This document shows, in pieces, positions 16,548 through 23,371 of a stretch of DNA of 64,000 nucleotides (positions are counted from its first letter, which is position 1; the number at the start of each line of letters is the position of its first letter). This DNA is from Methylobacterium brachythecii (GTDB lineage: Bacteria; Pseudomonadota; Alphaproteobacteria; Rhizobiales; Beijerinckiaceae): contig NZ_JACIDN010000010.1 of the NCBI RefSeq assembly GCF_014196345.1, positions 62,001-126,000 on the forward strand, read 5' to 3'. Under the pieces are notes generated by a model that was not told the DNA's origin, did not search any database, and saw nothing but the letters and a program-made list of their open reading frames with translations. The position numbers and the translations under genes are program-made.

Positions 16548-16877
16548 TTATGCGGCCTCCCGGTCAAGATCAGCGGTGATGACGAGGAGGCGCTGGCCGC
16601 GATCAACGTTGGCCGAGGTCAGGGCCGTATCGGCGTCAGCGCCCTGCAGCCGCTTCTCAGCGTCGACGAGGCGAGCGACGAGACCGGCCTCGATCGCGGT
16701 GAGGTCGAACGCGTTGGCGTTCACGTTCCGGCCGCGAACGAGCTGATCCTTGCACCGCTTGTTGTGAGCGAGCCGGAGCTTCAGCTCGTCGATCTGGAAA
16801 TCCGGGCGCGCCAGGACGGCGAGCACCTTGTCGAGATCGGCGAAGAAAGTGGTGAGACGGTCGACGGGGGCGGTCAT
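16548..16877 (-). CDS. Hypothetical helical early protein
   Basis: 109 residues, predicted almost entirely helical with heptad-like Leu spacing in KVLAVLARPDFQIDELKLRL and LVARLVDAEKRLQG. Possibly a coiled-coil dimer. Its ATG overlaps the stop of the tiny hydrophobic gene upstream. Confidence 0.6.
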   Translation of the reverse strand: MTAPVDRLTTFFADLDKVLAVLARPDFQIDELKLRLAHNKRCKDQLVRGRNVNANAFDLTAIEAGLVARLVDAEKRLQGADADTALTSANVDRGQRLLVITADLDREAA

Positions 16878-16963
16878 TGTGCCGACCCGCCGAAGACGTA
16901 GGCGGCGCTGAAGATCGCCGCGAGCACCATAGCCGGTGCGGAAAAGATCAGCGCCGCGGCCAT
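16874..16963 (-). CDS. 29-residue hydrophobic peptide
   Basis: ATG 16963 to TGA 16874-16876, encoding one hydrophobic stretch (ALIFSAPAMVLAAIFSAAYV, residues 4-23) with almost no polar residues. It begins 1 bp before the upstream gene's stop codon and its stop overlaps the next ATG. It fits the translational-coupling pattern of the operon and may be a real membrane micropeptide. Confidence 0.45.
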   Translation of the reverse strand: MAAALIFSAPAMVLAAIFSAAYVFGGSAQ

Positions 16964-16964
16964 G

Positions 16965-17204
16965 TCAGGCGGCCTTCGCGAGAGCGGCGACGTTGACGCG
17001 CACGTGGGCGACATACTCGGCGACGGTGCTGCCGCCCTCAAAGGCAGCCAGCGCGCCGTCGATCGAATAGCCGTCCGTGTCCTGGTTGCCGTCGAGGGAG
17101 AAATCGCGACCGAACGCGCGCTCGGCGCGGGCTACCCAGCGCTCCCAGGCCGCGTCGGAATTAAGAGAGGCGCTTTCGAGCGCTGCGAATTCGAGGTGGT
17201 GCAC
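16965..17204 (-). CDS. First gene of leftward early operon, hypothetical
   Basis: 79 residues, acidic, helical (HHLEFAALESASLNSDAAWERW). It is the promoter-proximal gene of the leftward operon, about 25 bases after the predicted transcription start. GGAG lies about 15 bases upstream of the ATG. Promoter-proximal genes of such operons often code regulators or host-takeover proteins, but no motif supports this here. Confidence 0.6.
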   Translation of the reverse strand: MHHLEFAALESASLNSDAAWERWVARAERAFGRDFSLDGNQDTDGYSIDGALAAFEGGSTVAEYVAHVRVNVAALAKAA

Positions 17205-17236
17205 CGGAGGGCTCCATCGCGGGTGGCGATGGGCCT

Positions 17237-17266
17237 AAGCTAGTCGGATATATCCGATGTCGTCAA
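17237..17266 (-). promoter_or_regulatory. Leftward early promoter (PL-like)
   Basis: On the minus strand: -35 TTGACG (17266-17261), an 18-bp spacer and -10 TAGCTT (17242-17237). The spacer contains the operator TCGGATATATCCGA one base from the -10. The rightward promoter at 18492 has the same -35, spacer length and operator placement. A 7-bp hairpin (17214-17220 with 17226-17232) lies at the start of the transcript. Repression by spacer occupancy is inferred. Confidence 0.8.
17244..17257. promoter_or_regulatory. Repressor operator OL1 (TCGGA-N4-TCCGA)
   Basis: Perfect 14-bp palindrome TCGGATATATCCGA lying inside the leftward promoter spacer. Same half-sites as 17274-17287 and 18501-18514. 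Presumed target of the S24-type repressor. Confidence 0.78.
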
Positions 17267-17273
17267 TCGGAAA

Positions 17274-17287
17274 TCGGAGACTTCCGA
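17274..17287. promoter_or_regulatory. Repressor operator OL2 (TCGGA-N4-TCCGA)
   Basis: TCGGAGACTTCCGA, both half-sites exact, 7 bp upstream of the leftward -35. Extra half-sites flank it (TCGGA at about 17267-17271, TCCGA at about 17297-17301). A second site upstream would allow cooperative binding or control of the divergent gene at 17307. Confidence 0.7.
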
Positions 17288-17306
17288 CGATTTTTCTCCG
17301 ATCGCT

Positions 17307-17759
17307 TTGGCGGGTGCGAGTCGTACCGCAGGCGAGCCACTGATCTTAGCAGCCTCCAGTTTCCCCCGTAATCCACAGCCTCACGATGGCGTGACAGCTC
17401 GGTATTTTGCTGTCGTTGACTCACTAGTGCCCCGTGAACGAACTGAGAACAAATTGAAGGGGAGCGTCCTGGCGTTGCGTTCTGCAGAACAGCTTAAGAT
17501 CCACCGATGCGTGCGTATCGACGTCGTCTGCGAGGACTGCGGACAGGGCAAAACATACGAGAGGGCTCGGATCACCGAGCTTCTCGAAAGAGGCGTGCGC
17601 ACTATGCGCGATCTAGAGCGGAGGCTGTTCTGCACCTACTGCCGTGGCGCAGGTGGAGACGGCATAAGCCTGCGGATGAGGCCGCACTATCCGTCTAGTC
17701 GCTTTTTGAGCCCACGATCTTATGGACCGAGACAACACGATCACCGGGGAACCGCATGA
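17307..17759 (+). CDS. Zinc-ribbon-like hypothetical protein, divergent from leftward operon
   Basis: Frame of up to 150 residues with an uncertain start. The region 17450-17690 is the convincing part: HRCVRIDVVCEDCGQGKTY and RRLFCTYCRG give two Cys-x2-Cys pairs separated by a helical segment, a zinc-ribbon pattern common in small alphaproteobacterial proteins. The last ~20 codons overlap the convergent repressor gene. A GTG near 17429 or TTG near 17454 could be the real start. Role unknown. Confidence 0.5.
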   Translation: MAGASRTAGEPLILAASSFPRNPQPHDGVTARYFAVVDSLVPRERTENKLKGSVLALRSAEQLKIHRCVRIDVVCEDCGQGKTYERARITELLERGVRTMRDLERRLFCTYCRGAGGDGISLRMRPHYPSSRFLSPRSYGPRQHDHRGTA

Positions 17760-18441
17760 TCCGGTCTTCGCCCGGCGCCGGGTTCAGTTGCTCGAGCACG
17801 AGCTCTTTCTTCGATTGGCTGACGAACCGTTTTACGTATCCGCTCGGGACGTCGTCCTCATCGATCCTGATCTGGGCTACAACGTAGTGGCCGGTCCGGA
17901 ATGGCCGATGCGGAGCGACGTAGACCGTATCGCCATCCTCGTAACGGTCGAGCATTGACGTGCCACGGACGAAGACGCCGTAGCCGTCCCTGACATCGGC
18001 GAGCGAGGGCGGCCTAAGATGAGACTCCAGCTCTTTCCCGTTCATCCGAAACCGGCCATCCGGGCCGCCGGCGGCCTCGCCGTAGATGTGGACCAGATCA
18101 CGGCTGAACTTCACCCGGCCGGCCATCTCCGCATTCGGTGAAGGCGCGGCCGCCTCGGTCTCGTTCGCCTCGTCGTCTCCTTCGAACGGCAGGATTTCCG
18201 CCGGGTCCGACGGCAAGGGCGCGATCTCCATCAGGTAGACGAGGCTGATCCTGTGGGTGCGGGCCAACTTGCGTGCCGGCTCGATCGGCATCGGCTTCTT
18301 GGCCTTCTTCAGGAAGTCGTCGACGTAGGTTCTGCCGAGTTCGGCATCGGTCGCGAGCTTGGTCTTGTTGCTGGCGCGCACGCGGATCAGCATCTCCAAG
18401 TTCTGCTTCTGCGAGGTCACTAGGTTGGGTGCCGACGTCAT
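17695..18441 (-). CDS. LexA/CI-type phage repressor with S24 peptidase domain
   Basis: 248 residues from the ATG at 18441 (a longer frame to 18537 would run through the operator and rightward promoter). The N-terminal region (residues 10-70) is helical and HTH-like: KLATDAELGRTYVDDFLKKA, then KLARTHRISLVYLMEI. The C-terminal S24 domain has a possible Ala124-Gly125 cleavage site (GEAAGG), nucleophile Ser162 (GTSML) and Lys204 (YVKRF). It should maintain lysogeny by binding the TCGGA-N4-TCCGA operators and self-cleave on RecA activation. An imperfect operator (18443-18456) touches its start, suggesting autoregulation. Confidence 0.9.
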   Translation of the reverse strand: MTSAPNLVTSQKQNLEMLIRVRASNKTKLATDAELGRTYVDDFLKKAKKPMPIEPARKLARTHRISLVYLMEIAPLPSDPAEILPFEGDDEANETEAAAPSPNAEMAGRVKFSRDLVHIYGEAAGGPDGRFRMNGKELESHLRPPSLADVRDGYGVFVRGTSMLDRYEDGDTVYVAPHRPFRTGHYVVAQIRIDEDDVPSGYVKRFVSQSKKELVLEQLNPAPGEDRIMRFPGDRVVSVHKIVGSKSD

Positions 18442-18491
18442 GTCGGAATTTTCCCATCCCGGCCAAATCGGAACCAGTCGTATTTTTCCGA

Positions 18492-18521
18492 TTGACGACA
18501 TCGGAAATCTCCGACTAATTT
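18492..18521 (+). promoter_or_regulatory. Rightward early promoter (PR-like)
   Basis: -35 TTGACG (18492-18497), 18-bp spacer, -10 TAATTT (18516-18521). The operator is again one base from the -10. Transcription would start about 18528-18529, at the ATG of the next gene, implying a leaderless message. Confidence 0.8.
18501..18514. promoter_or_regulatory. Repressor operator OR1 (TCGGA-N4-TCCGA)
   Basis: TCGGAAATCTCCGA inside the rightward promoter spacer. Half-sites at 18487-18491 and 18521-18525 and the one-mismatch site TCGGAATTTTCCCA at 18443-18456 surround it, so repressor could cover the whole repressor/Cro-like intergenic region. Confidence 0.78.
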
Positions 18522-18528
18522 CCGACGC

Positions 18529-18813
18529 ATGGAGCAAGAGCTAAACCTTCGCCTGAAGACCGCTGCCGAGGCGTACGCCTCGCTGCAGAAGCTCAGCCTC
18601 ACCACTGTCGGGAGACAGGCGGCAGGCGATTGGCGCTTTTTCACCGACATGCGCGTCGGCAAGTCATTCACCGCGCGCAAATACGACGACGTCATGCAGT
18701 GGTTCTCGGATCACTGGCCTGATGCAGAGTGGCCGGAGGCGGCCGGCGAGCGGCCGTCGAAGAGCGAGCCGGCTGTCGTAGAGAGCGAGCCCTCCCAGCC
18801 GGAGGCCGCGTGA
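18529..18813 (+). CDS. Cro-like putative DNA-binding protein
   Basis: 94 residues, first gene of the rightward operon. Helices in residues 10-62 (EAYASLQKLSLTTVGRQAAG, DWRFFTDMRVGKSFTARKYDDVMQW) look like a small HTH domain of the type found opposite phage repressors. An acidic, low-complexity tail follows. No Shine-Dalgarno lies upstream, and the start codon coincides with the predicted transcription start, so translation is probably leaderless. Likely the Cro equivalent. Confidence 0.65.
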   Translation: MEQELNLRLKTAAEAYASLQKLSLTTVGRQAAGDWRFFTDMRVGKSFTARKYDDVMQWFSDHWPDAEWPEAAGERPSKSEPAVVESEPSQPEAA

Positions 18814-19016
18814 TGCTGTTCGGCACCTCCACGCGCGCTTTGCTCCGGAGGCTCGGCAGTGTCAGCCTGTATCGCATCGGGCGCGAGACGCATCTCGTTT
18901 CCTCGCGCGATCCTGGTGAGCTCGACCCCGAGACGGTGCTGGGCGTCCTGCTCAGCGTGTTCGCGGTTACGTGCCGCCGGGTGAGCAACGACAACCACAC
19001 CGAGAGGGCAGCCTAG
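18813..19016 (+). CDS. Small hypothetical early protein
   Basis: 67 residues from an ATG overlapping the upstream stop (TGATG) with GGAGG about 9 bases before it. Beta-rich start (RLGSVSLYRIGRETHLVSSRD), hydrophobic helix in the middle (ETVLGVLLSVFAVTC). Unknown function. Confidence 0.6.
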   Translation: MLFGTSTRALLRRLGSVSLYRIGRETHLVSSRDPGELDPETVLGVLLSVFAVTCRRVSNDNHTERAA

Positions 19017-19044
19017 ATGCGCCCCTCGGACACGATGATCGAGA

Positions 19045-19347
19045 TTATTCACGGTGCGCCTCGGGCCGCGCCGGTGGTTCTAGACCTGCTAGCCGCCGCG
19101 CACCGTCCATCAGTCGTTGCGCGATTTGTTCGCGGTGCACGTCAAAGTCTGAAAAGGCTACGGCTTCGAAATCCGATAGCGGCTCCGGCTGCGCAGTCGG
19201 GCTGCTCAGATGCCCCTCGATCAGGTTCGCGAGCTCCTGCCTCTGATTTTCGGGGGCATCCTTGATGCGCGCGCCCATCATCAGTTGGACTGCTCCGCCC
19301 AGCACTTCCACCGTCGCCGCCAATACGGCGAGCTGCTCATCGTTCAT
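19045..19347 (-). CDS. Hypothetical protein (minus-strand, early region)
   Basis: 100 residues from the ATG at 19347, which has GGAG 7 bases upstream. Met-rich N-terminal helix (EVLGGAVQLMMGARI), acidic middle, basic C-terminus. Opposite to the surrounding rightward genes, so either expressed from the prophage state or a moron. Not recognised. Confidence 0.6.
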   Translation of the reverse strand: MNDEQLAVLAATVEVLGGAVQLMMGARIKDAPENQRQELANLIEGHLSSPTAQPEPLSDFEAVAFSDFDVHREQIAQRLMDGARRLAGLEPPARPEAHRE

Positions 19348-19376
19348 TTTCGGCTCCATCGGTCTTCGCACTTCCG

Positions 19377-19708
19377 ATGGTAGCGGGCCGGGCGGGGCTG
19401 TCGAGGAACGAGCTCGATACCTCGCCCGTGCTTGCGCTGGTCTGGCCGTCCTCGCCCTGGCCGGCTGCACCCTCAACCGCGTCGAGACCGAGCGCATGCT
19501 GCTCGATCGCGGCATCGACGGTCCCACGGTGTCGTCCCAGGCGGATTGGCTGTTCGGGCCCTGTGGCCTTTCCGAGCCGTTCACGGCGCGGTTCAGCGGC
19601 ACGTTTCACAGCCACTTCGTCACCGGCACGATCTGCGCAACGGGCGAGAACGGCGAAGACGCCCGGCTCGTCGGCTTGGATCGGCCATTTACGGAGCGCG
19701 GCCGGTGA
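19377..19708 (+). pseudogene. Lipoprotein-like gene with disrupted 5' end
   Basis: The frame ending at 19708 encodes AGLAVLALAGCTLNRVETER with a good lipobox (LALAGC), then about 70 residues with two further Cys. In that frame there is no ATG, GTG or TTG between 19268 and the lipobox. The nearest ATG with suitable spacing (19377) is in a different frame. A one-base frameshift near 19400-19440 would join them. Otherwise translation would have to begin inside the antisense gene at 19265. Best read as a frameshifted or decayed small lipoprotein gene. Confidence 0.5.
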
Positions 19709-19716
19709 TGGCGCGC

Positions 19717-20052
19717 TCATCGTCTTTCCCATCGGTCGGAATGAACCGGCCGGTCGCCCAGGTCGTCTGCGGCCCCACCGCAGGTGTTGTTAGCGACCGA
19801 TCTGGGCGCTCCCATTCGCGCGGGTCCCGCGCGTCCGTCGCCCATCTCGGGCATTTCTCCCTGAGACTTAGCCGGGGCCTTCGGGCCTCGGCTCCTTCCT
19901 TCATCACCGTCCTGGTACAGGCCGCCATACCAACGGATCAGCGCCGCCAAGCGCTTCCGACCTTCGGCCCATGCCTTTTGCCTCGCGCTATCCGTGCTCG
20001 CCAAAGCAACGGACGCGACCGTGTACCTGCGTTTCCCAGCAACCCCGCGCAT
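19717..20052 (-). CDS. Hypothetical protein (minus-strand)
   Basis: 111 residues from the ATG at 20052 preceded by AGGAG at a good distance. Basic helical N-terminal half (RQKAWAEGRKRLAALIRWYGG), Gly/Pro-rich and probably disordered C-terminal half. Codon pattern fits the minus strand better than the opposing frame. Function unknown. Confidence 0.45.
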   Translation of the reverse strand: MRGVAGKRRYTVASVALASTDSARQKAWAEGRKRLAALIRWYGGLYQDGDEGRSRGPKAPAKSQGEMPEMGDGRAGPARMGAPRSVANNTCGGAADDLGDRPVHSDRWERR

Positions 20053-20132
20053 TCCTGCAGCTCCTCTGCTTCGATCTTCTTGAAGCACAGGGGATTTCGC
20101 GAATGCGCGAAAAAGTCAGAGGGCGCGAGCCC

Positions 20133-20621
20133 ATGATGACGGCTGACCAAGCGCGCGAGGAGATCCGTTCTCCTCTCGACTTTCTCGTCCGGCACCACGT
20201 CGACGGCGGCGCTCCGCGGATGCGCGCCTACGAGCGGGTCGGTGCCCAGATCGGGCGGACACCGGCGTGGGTCCAGCGCGTCCTTGGGCGCCGGCCGGAC
20301 GCATCGGTCGGGCTGCACGACGCTCTGAATATTCGAGCCGCCTATGCGCGGCTCTGCGACCGGATCGGTGCCGCGGCGGACGCGGTCGAGGCGGAGAACC
20401 AAGCACTTCGGAGGGATCTCGATGCGGCTCTTCAACGAGATCAGTCGGTGGTGGCGCTCGCGCAGAGATCGGGGGCGCCTGAAACGGCAGCTGCTCGAGG
20501 TGCGGGAGCGCCGGCCGCATCAGCATTGGTCCCGACGACTGCTCGCGCGCGTCGCCGGGCGTCGCTGCCCCCGAGAGACGTGAACGACCTGCCGCTGTGG
20601 CGCGGCCTGACGGAGGAGTGA
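20133..20621 (+). CDS. Hypothetical DNA-associated protein with coiled coil
   Basis: 162 residues from ATG 20133 (an ATG 30 bases upstream is an alternative). RMRAYERVGAQIGRTPAWVQRVLGR (residues 29-53) looks like a helix-turn-helix. It is followed by a coiled-coil segment (AADAVEAENQALRRDLDAAL) and a low-complexity Ala/Arg linker. Possibly a small regulator. A run of rightward genes with good RBSs begins here. Confidence 0.6.
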   Translation: MMTADQAREEIRSPLDFLVRHHVDGGAPRMRAYERVGAQIGRTPAWVQRVLGRRPDASVGLHDALNIRAAYARLCDRIGAAADAVEAENQALRRDLDAALQRDQSVVALAQRSGAPETAAARGAGAPAASALVPTTARARRRASLPPRDVNDLPLWRGLTEE

Positions 20622-20626
20622 GAGCG

Positions 20627-21010
20627 ATGGGACTTTACGGTGGCGCTGCGGCGATCGGCGCGAGCAAACAGATCGGTCCGGATACGACTGGTCCTCGCGA
20701 CGGAGGGCTGTCGGTCCTTGGCGCCATGTCGAACGCAGTCGAGCTCGGTAGGCAGATCAGCCAGAACAACGCGATCCTTGAGGGCATGGTCGAGCGCGCC
20801 GAGGGTTTAGCGTTCAAGCTCGGTGGTCCGTATCCTCCGGAGGGCGCCGATCAGGCAACCGGCGGGACGAAATCTTCCCGCGAGCCCGGCTCCACGGTCG
20901 ATGCTCTGAATACCATCATCGGCGAACTGTTCGACCGCTCGAACGAGAGCACGCGACCGCTCGCTCGACTTGAGCGCGCACTAAGCGCGATCGATCGCGC
21001 CATCGGCTGA
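20627..21010 (+). CDS. Hypothetical early protein
   Basis: 127 residues, ATG after GGAGG. Gly/Ala-rich N-terminus, then an amphipathic segment (NAVELGRQISQNNAILEGMVERAEGLAFKLGG) suited to oligomerisation, and a helical C-terminus. Function unknown. Confidence 0.6.
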   Translation: MGLYGGAAAIGASKQIGPDTTGPRDGGLSVLGAMSNAVELGRQISQNNAILEGMVERAEGLAFKLGGPYPPEGADQATGGTKSSREPGSTVDALNTIIGELFDRSNESTRPLARLERALSAIDRAIG

Positions 21011-21066
21011 CCCTGCCACCTTCCGGGCGGCGGTTGGCGTCGTCCGGGTTCCTGAGAGGAGCCCAC

Positions 21067-21627
21067 ATGGGCAAGTTCACGAAGAAGCCGGTCACCATCG
21101 ATGCGGTGCAGTGGTTCAAGCCCGGCGACCATCCGGCGGTCTCCGTGCGGACGAGCGGGGGCGAAACCGAGCTTCCGAGCGTGCGCGGGAAACAGGGCGC
21201 CGTTCGGGTCGATCCGGGTGATTGGATCATCCAGGAGCTCGATGGGTCCGGCTATTATCCGTGCAAGCCGGACGTCTTCGCTCAGACCTATTTTCCGACC
21301 TCGCGCGACCCTAGCGCCACCGGTGATCCGTCCATCTCGCTCGGCGAGGCGCAGGCGATCGTCGAGACGAAGACGGCGCCGCGCATCACGTTCGACGGCA
21401 TCAAGGCCGCGATCGCCGACGTCGAGTATTTTCGGGCGAAGGACACGCTGACGATCTGCATCATCACGATGCGGAACGGCTTCCACGTCCTCGGCAAGTC
21501 GGCCTGCGCGTCGCCTGAGAACTACGACCAGGCGGTCGGCGAGCGTTACGCCTACGACGATGCCTTCCGTCAGATCTGGGCGCTCGAAGCCTACGCGCTG
21601 AAGAACACGCTCTCGGCGGCTGCCTGA
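21067..21627 (+). CDS. N4 gp49/Sf6 gp66-family protein with N-terminal PGD domain
   Basis: 186 residues from the ATG after GAGAGGAG. N-terminal ~90 residues: the common phage module KPVTIDAVQW and PGDWIIQELDGSGYYPCKPDVF. C-terminal ~75 residues: the phage gp49/gp66 family signature PRITFDGIKAAIADVEYF, then TICIITMRNGFHVLGKSACASPENYDQAVGE. Both modules usually occur as separate small early proteins; here they are fused. Biochemical role unknown. Confidence 0.75.
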   Translation: MGKFTKKPVTIDAVQWFKPGDHPAVSVRTSGGETELPSVRGKQGAVRVDPGDWIIQELDGSGYYPCKPDVFAQTYFPTSRDPSATGDPSISLGEAQAIVETKTAPRITFDGIKAAIADVEYFRAKDTLTICIITMRNGFHVLGKSACASPENYDQAVGERYAYDDAFRQIWALEAYALKNTLSAAA

Positions 21628-21630
21628 CCG

Positions 21631-21996
21631 ATGCGCCGCGTCTCGCTCGCCTCGCTCAACCCCCTCCGCGCGATCGGCCGCTGGGCTGCGCACTATTCGA
21701 TTGCGCTGGTCCACGACTCGCTGCGCGGCGTCGGTTCGGCGATCCACGCCTCCGAGGCTCGGACGCAGGGTGAGCTGCGCAGCTTCGAAGAGCGGCAAAG
21801 CAAGCGAGTCGGCGCAATCCTGTCCGAACTGACCGAGTTGCGGCGCGAGCAGGACGAGCTTCGGGCGCTGCACTCGTTCGTCGGCGATCCGAGGGCACCC
21901 TCGCCGGCCATGTCGATCCCAGCCGGCGACCGTCTGGTGCCGCGCCATGCGCCGGCCCGCGATCCGCGTCTGCCGGCCGGCCGCCCTCACCCCTGA
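21631..21996 (+). CDS. Coiled-coil hypothetical protein
   Basis: 121 residues, starting 3 bp after the previous stop. Central long helix (SFEERQSKRVGAILSELTEL, then RREQDELRALHSF) with heptad pattern, and a Pro-rich tail. Unknown function. Confidence 0.55.
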   Translation: MRRVSLASLNPLRAIGRWAAHYSIALVHDSLRGVGSAIHASEARTQGELRSFEERQSKRVGAILSELTELRREQDELRALHSFVGDPRAPSPAMSIPAGDRLVPRHAPARDPRLPAGRPHP

Positions 21997-22025
21997 GCTT
22001 CACCCCGCGAAACCGGAGACCTCCC

Positions 22026-22280
22026 GTGTCAAATCCCCTGTCCAAGTTGCTCTCGTTCCTTCGCACGCAGATCAGCGGCGCGCCGCTCGAACACGTCCAG
22101 GATGCCGTGAAGGGCGTCGAGGAGCACGTTGAGGCCGAGATCCGCAGCGCCGTCGACGCTGTCGAGGCGAAGTTCGAGGCGCGCATCGTCGCGATCGAGA
22201 AGGGTCTCGGCATCACTCCGCCCGAGCCGCCGGCCGCCGCTGCTGCCGCCGAGACCGAGGCGCCGCAGCAGGCCGCCTAG
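22026..22280 (+). CDS. Small coiled-coil protein
   Basis: 84 residues. A heptad-rich segment in residues 18-60 (EHVQDAVKGVEEHVEAEIRS, AVDAVEAKFEARIVAIEKGL), then a Pro/Ala/Glu-rich tail. Unknown function. Followed by a hairpin. Confidence 0.6.
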   Translation: MSNPLSKLLSFLRTQISGAPLEHVQDAVKGVEEHVEAEIRSAVDAVEAKFEARIVAIEKGLGITPPEPPAAAAAAETEAPQQAA

Positions 22281-22294
22281 CCCCCAAACGCGAA

Positions 22295-22332
22295 CCGCCC
22301 GGACCCCCTCCGCAAAAGCGAGGTCCGGGCGG
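22295..22332 (+). terminator. Strong intergenic hairpin, no U-tract
   Basis: Perfect 11-bp inverted repeat CCGCCCGGACC / GGTCCGGGCGG with a 16-base loop, 15 bp after the stop of the coiled-coil gene. No T-run follows, so it may attenuate, pause or stabilise mRNA rather than terminate fully. Confidence 0.5.
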
Positions 22333-22370
22333 CGAATTCCGCTCCCCTCGAACCATCCGTGGAGATCGTC

Positions 22371-22883
22371 ATGGCGACGAAGAAGAAGGGCGCGAGCCCG
22401 AAAGTAATTAAGGCCACATCCTCTGGCCTACAAGACGCGATCCGGGATGCTGCCGGCGCTAAGCTGCGGGCCAAGAATGCCGGTGCCAATAAGGCTACAG
22501 CGCTCGGTGAGTATGCGAAGAAGAGCGGGTTCTCGAACCCTGTTCTCGGCCTCGTTCTGAAGCTCCACGACTGGGACGATATCAAGCGCACGGACTTCAT
22601 CCGCGAGTTGCTGATGGCCCACGACATGATGGGCTGGGGCAAGCAATCCGATCTCTTCGACGATATCGGCGAGCAGATCGCTGAGGCGACAAAGCGCGCC
22701 CAGGACGCCGAGAACGCGCGCAAGGGCAAGCCGACCAGCACGCCCGGCCTCCCGATCGAGGAGTTGGCGAAGGGCATCAAGCCGCTCGACGAGCCTGCGA
22801 AGCCTCGGCGGCGTTCGAAGAATGCTCTGCCCGAGACCAAGGCGGCCGACGCCCCGTCCCGCACGCCCGAATCCGTCCACTGA
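22371..22883 (+). CDS. Hypothetical early protein, Lys-rich N-terminus
   Basis: 170 residues from the ATG at 22371 (MATKKKG). Basic N-terminus, central folded helical region (VLGLVLKLHDWDDIKRTDFI, RELLMAHDMMGWGKQSDLFDD), disordered Pro-rich C-terminus. Lies directly upstream of rusA, suggesting a DNA-metabolism role, but no family is recognised. Confidence 0.6.
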   Translation: MATKKKGASPKVIKATSSGLQDAIRDAAGAKLRAKNAGANKATALGEYAKKSGFSNPVLGLVLKLHDWDDIKRTDFIRELLMAHDMMGWGKQSDLFDDIGEQIAEATKRAQDAENARKGKPTSTPGLPIEELAKGIKPLDEPAKPRRRSKNALPETKAADAPSRTPESVH

Positions 22884-22894
22884 GGCAGGGCGCC

Positions 22895-23371
22895 ATGTCG
22901 GACCGCATCACGATCGTTCTGGAAGGTCCGCCCCGCGGCAAGGGCCGTCACCGCACGCGTGTGGTGGCGATGCCCGGCCGCGCGCCCTTCGCGCAGGAAT
23001 ACCCAGATCCGAAGACGAAGCAGTATGAGGCTGCGCTGTCGGGCGTCGCGAAGGCCGAGATGATCGGCCGGGAGCCGCTGTCCGGCCCGCTGCGCGTCGT
23101 CGTCTTCGCCTTCATGCCGATCCCGGCGTCGTGGTCGAAGTCGCAGAAACGCGAGGCTCGCAACCGCATCATCCGGCCGGTGACGAAGCCGGACTGGGAC
23201 AACCTCGGCAAGGTCTGCGACGCGCTGAACGGCATCGTGTGGGGCGATGACGCGGCGGTCGTGAGCGGCCAGGTCGAGAAATACTATTCGGACGAGCCCG
23301 AGCTCGTCGTCACGGTCGAGCCGTGGGTTCCCGTGATCGTTTCGGCTGCCGCTGAGCAGGTGGCGGCATGA
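22895..23371 (+). CDS. rusA: RusA-type Holliday junction resolvase
   Basis: 158 residues. RusA features: N-terminal strand ITIVLEGPPRGKGRHR, then the catalytic acidic cluster KPDWDNLGKVCDALNGIVWGDDAAV with Asp residues at conserved positions. Cleaves four-way junctions made during phage recombination and replication. Its stop overlaps the next ATG. Confidence 0.9.
   Translation: MSDRITIVLEGPPRGKGRHRTRVVAMPGRAPFAQEYPDPKTKQYEAALSGVAKAEMIGREPLSGPLRVVVFAFMPIPASWSKSQKREARNRIIRPVTKPDWDNLGKVCDALNGIVWGDDAAVVSGQVEKYYSDEPELVVTVEPWVPVIVSAAAEQVAA

Noticed and set aside
19017..19265. 82-codon plus frame beginning right after the 19016 stop
   Set aside because: Mostly antisense of the 19045-19347 gene and without protein-like features.
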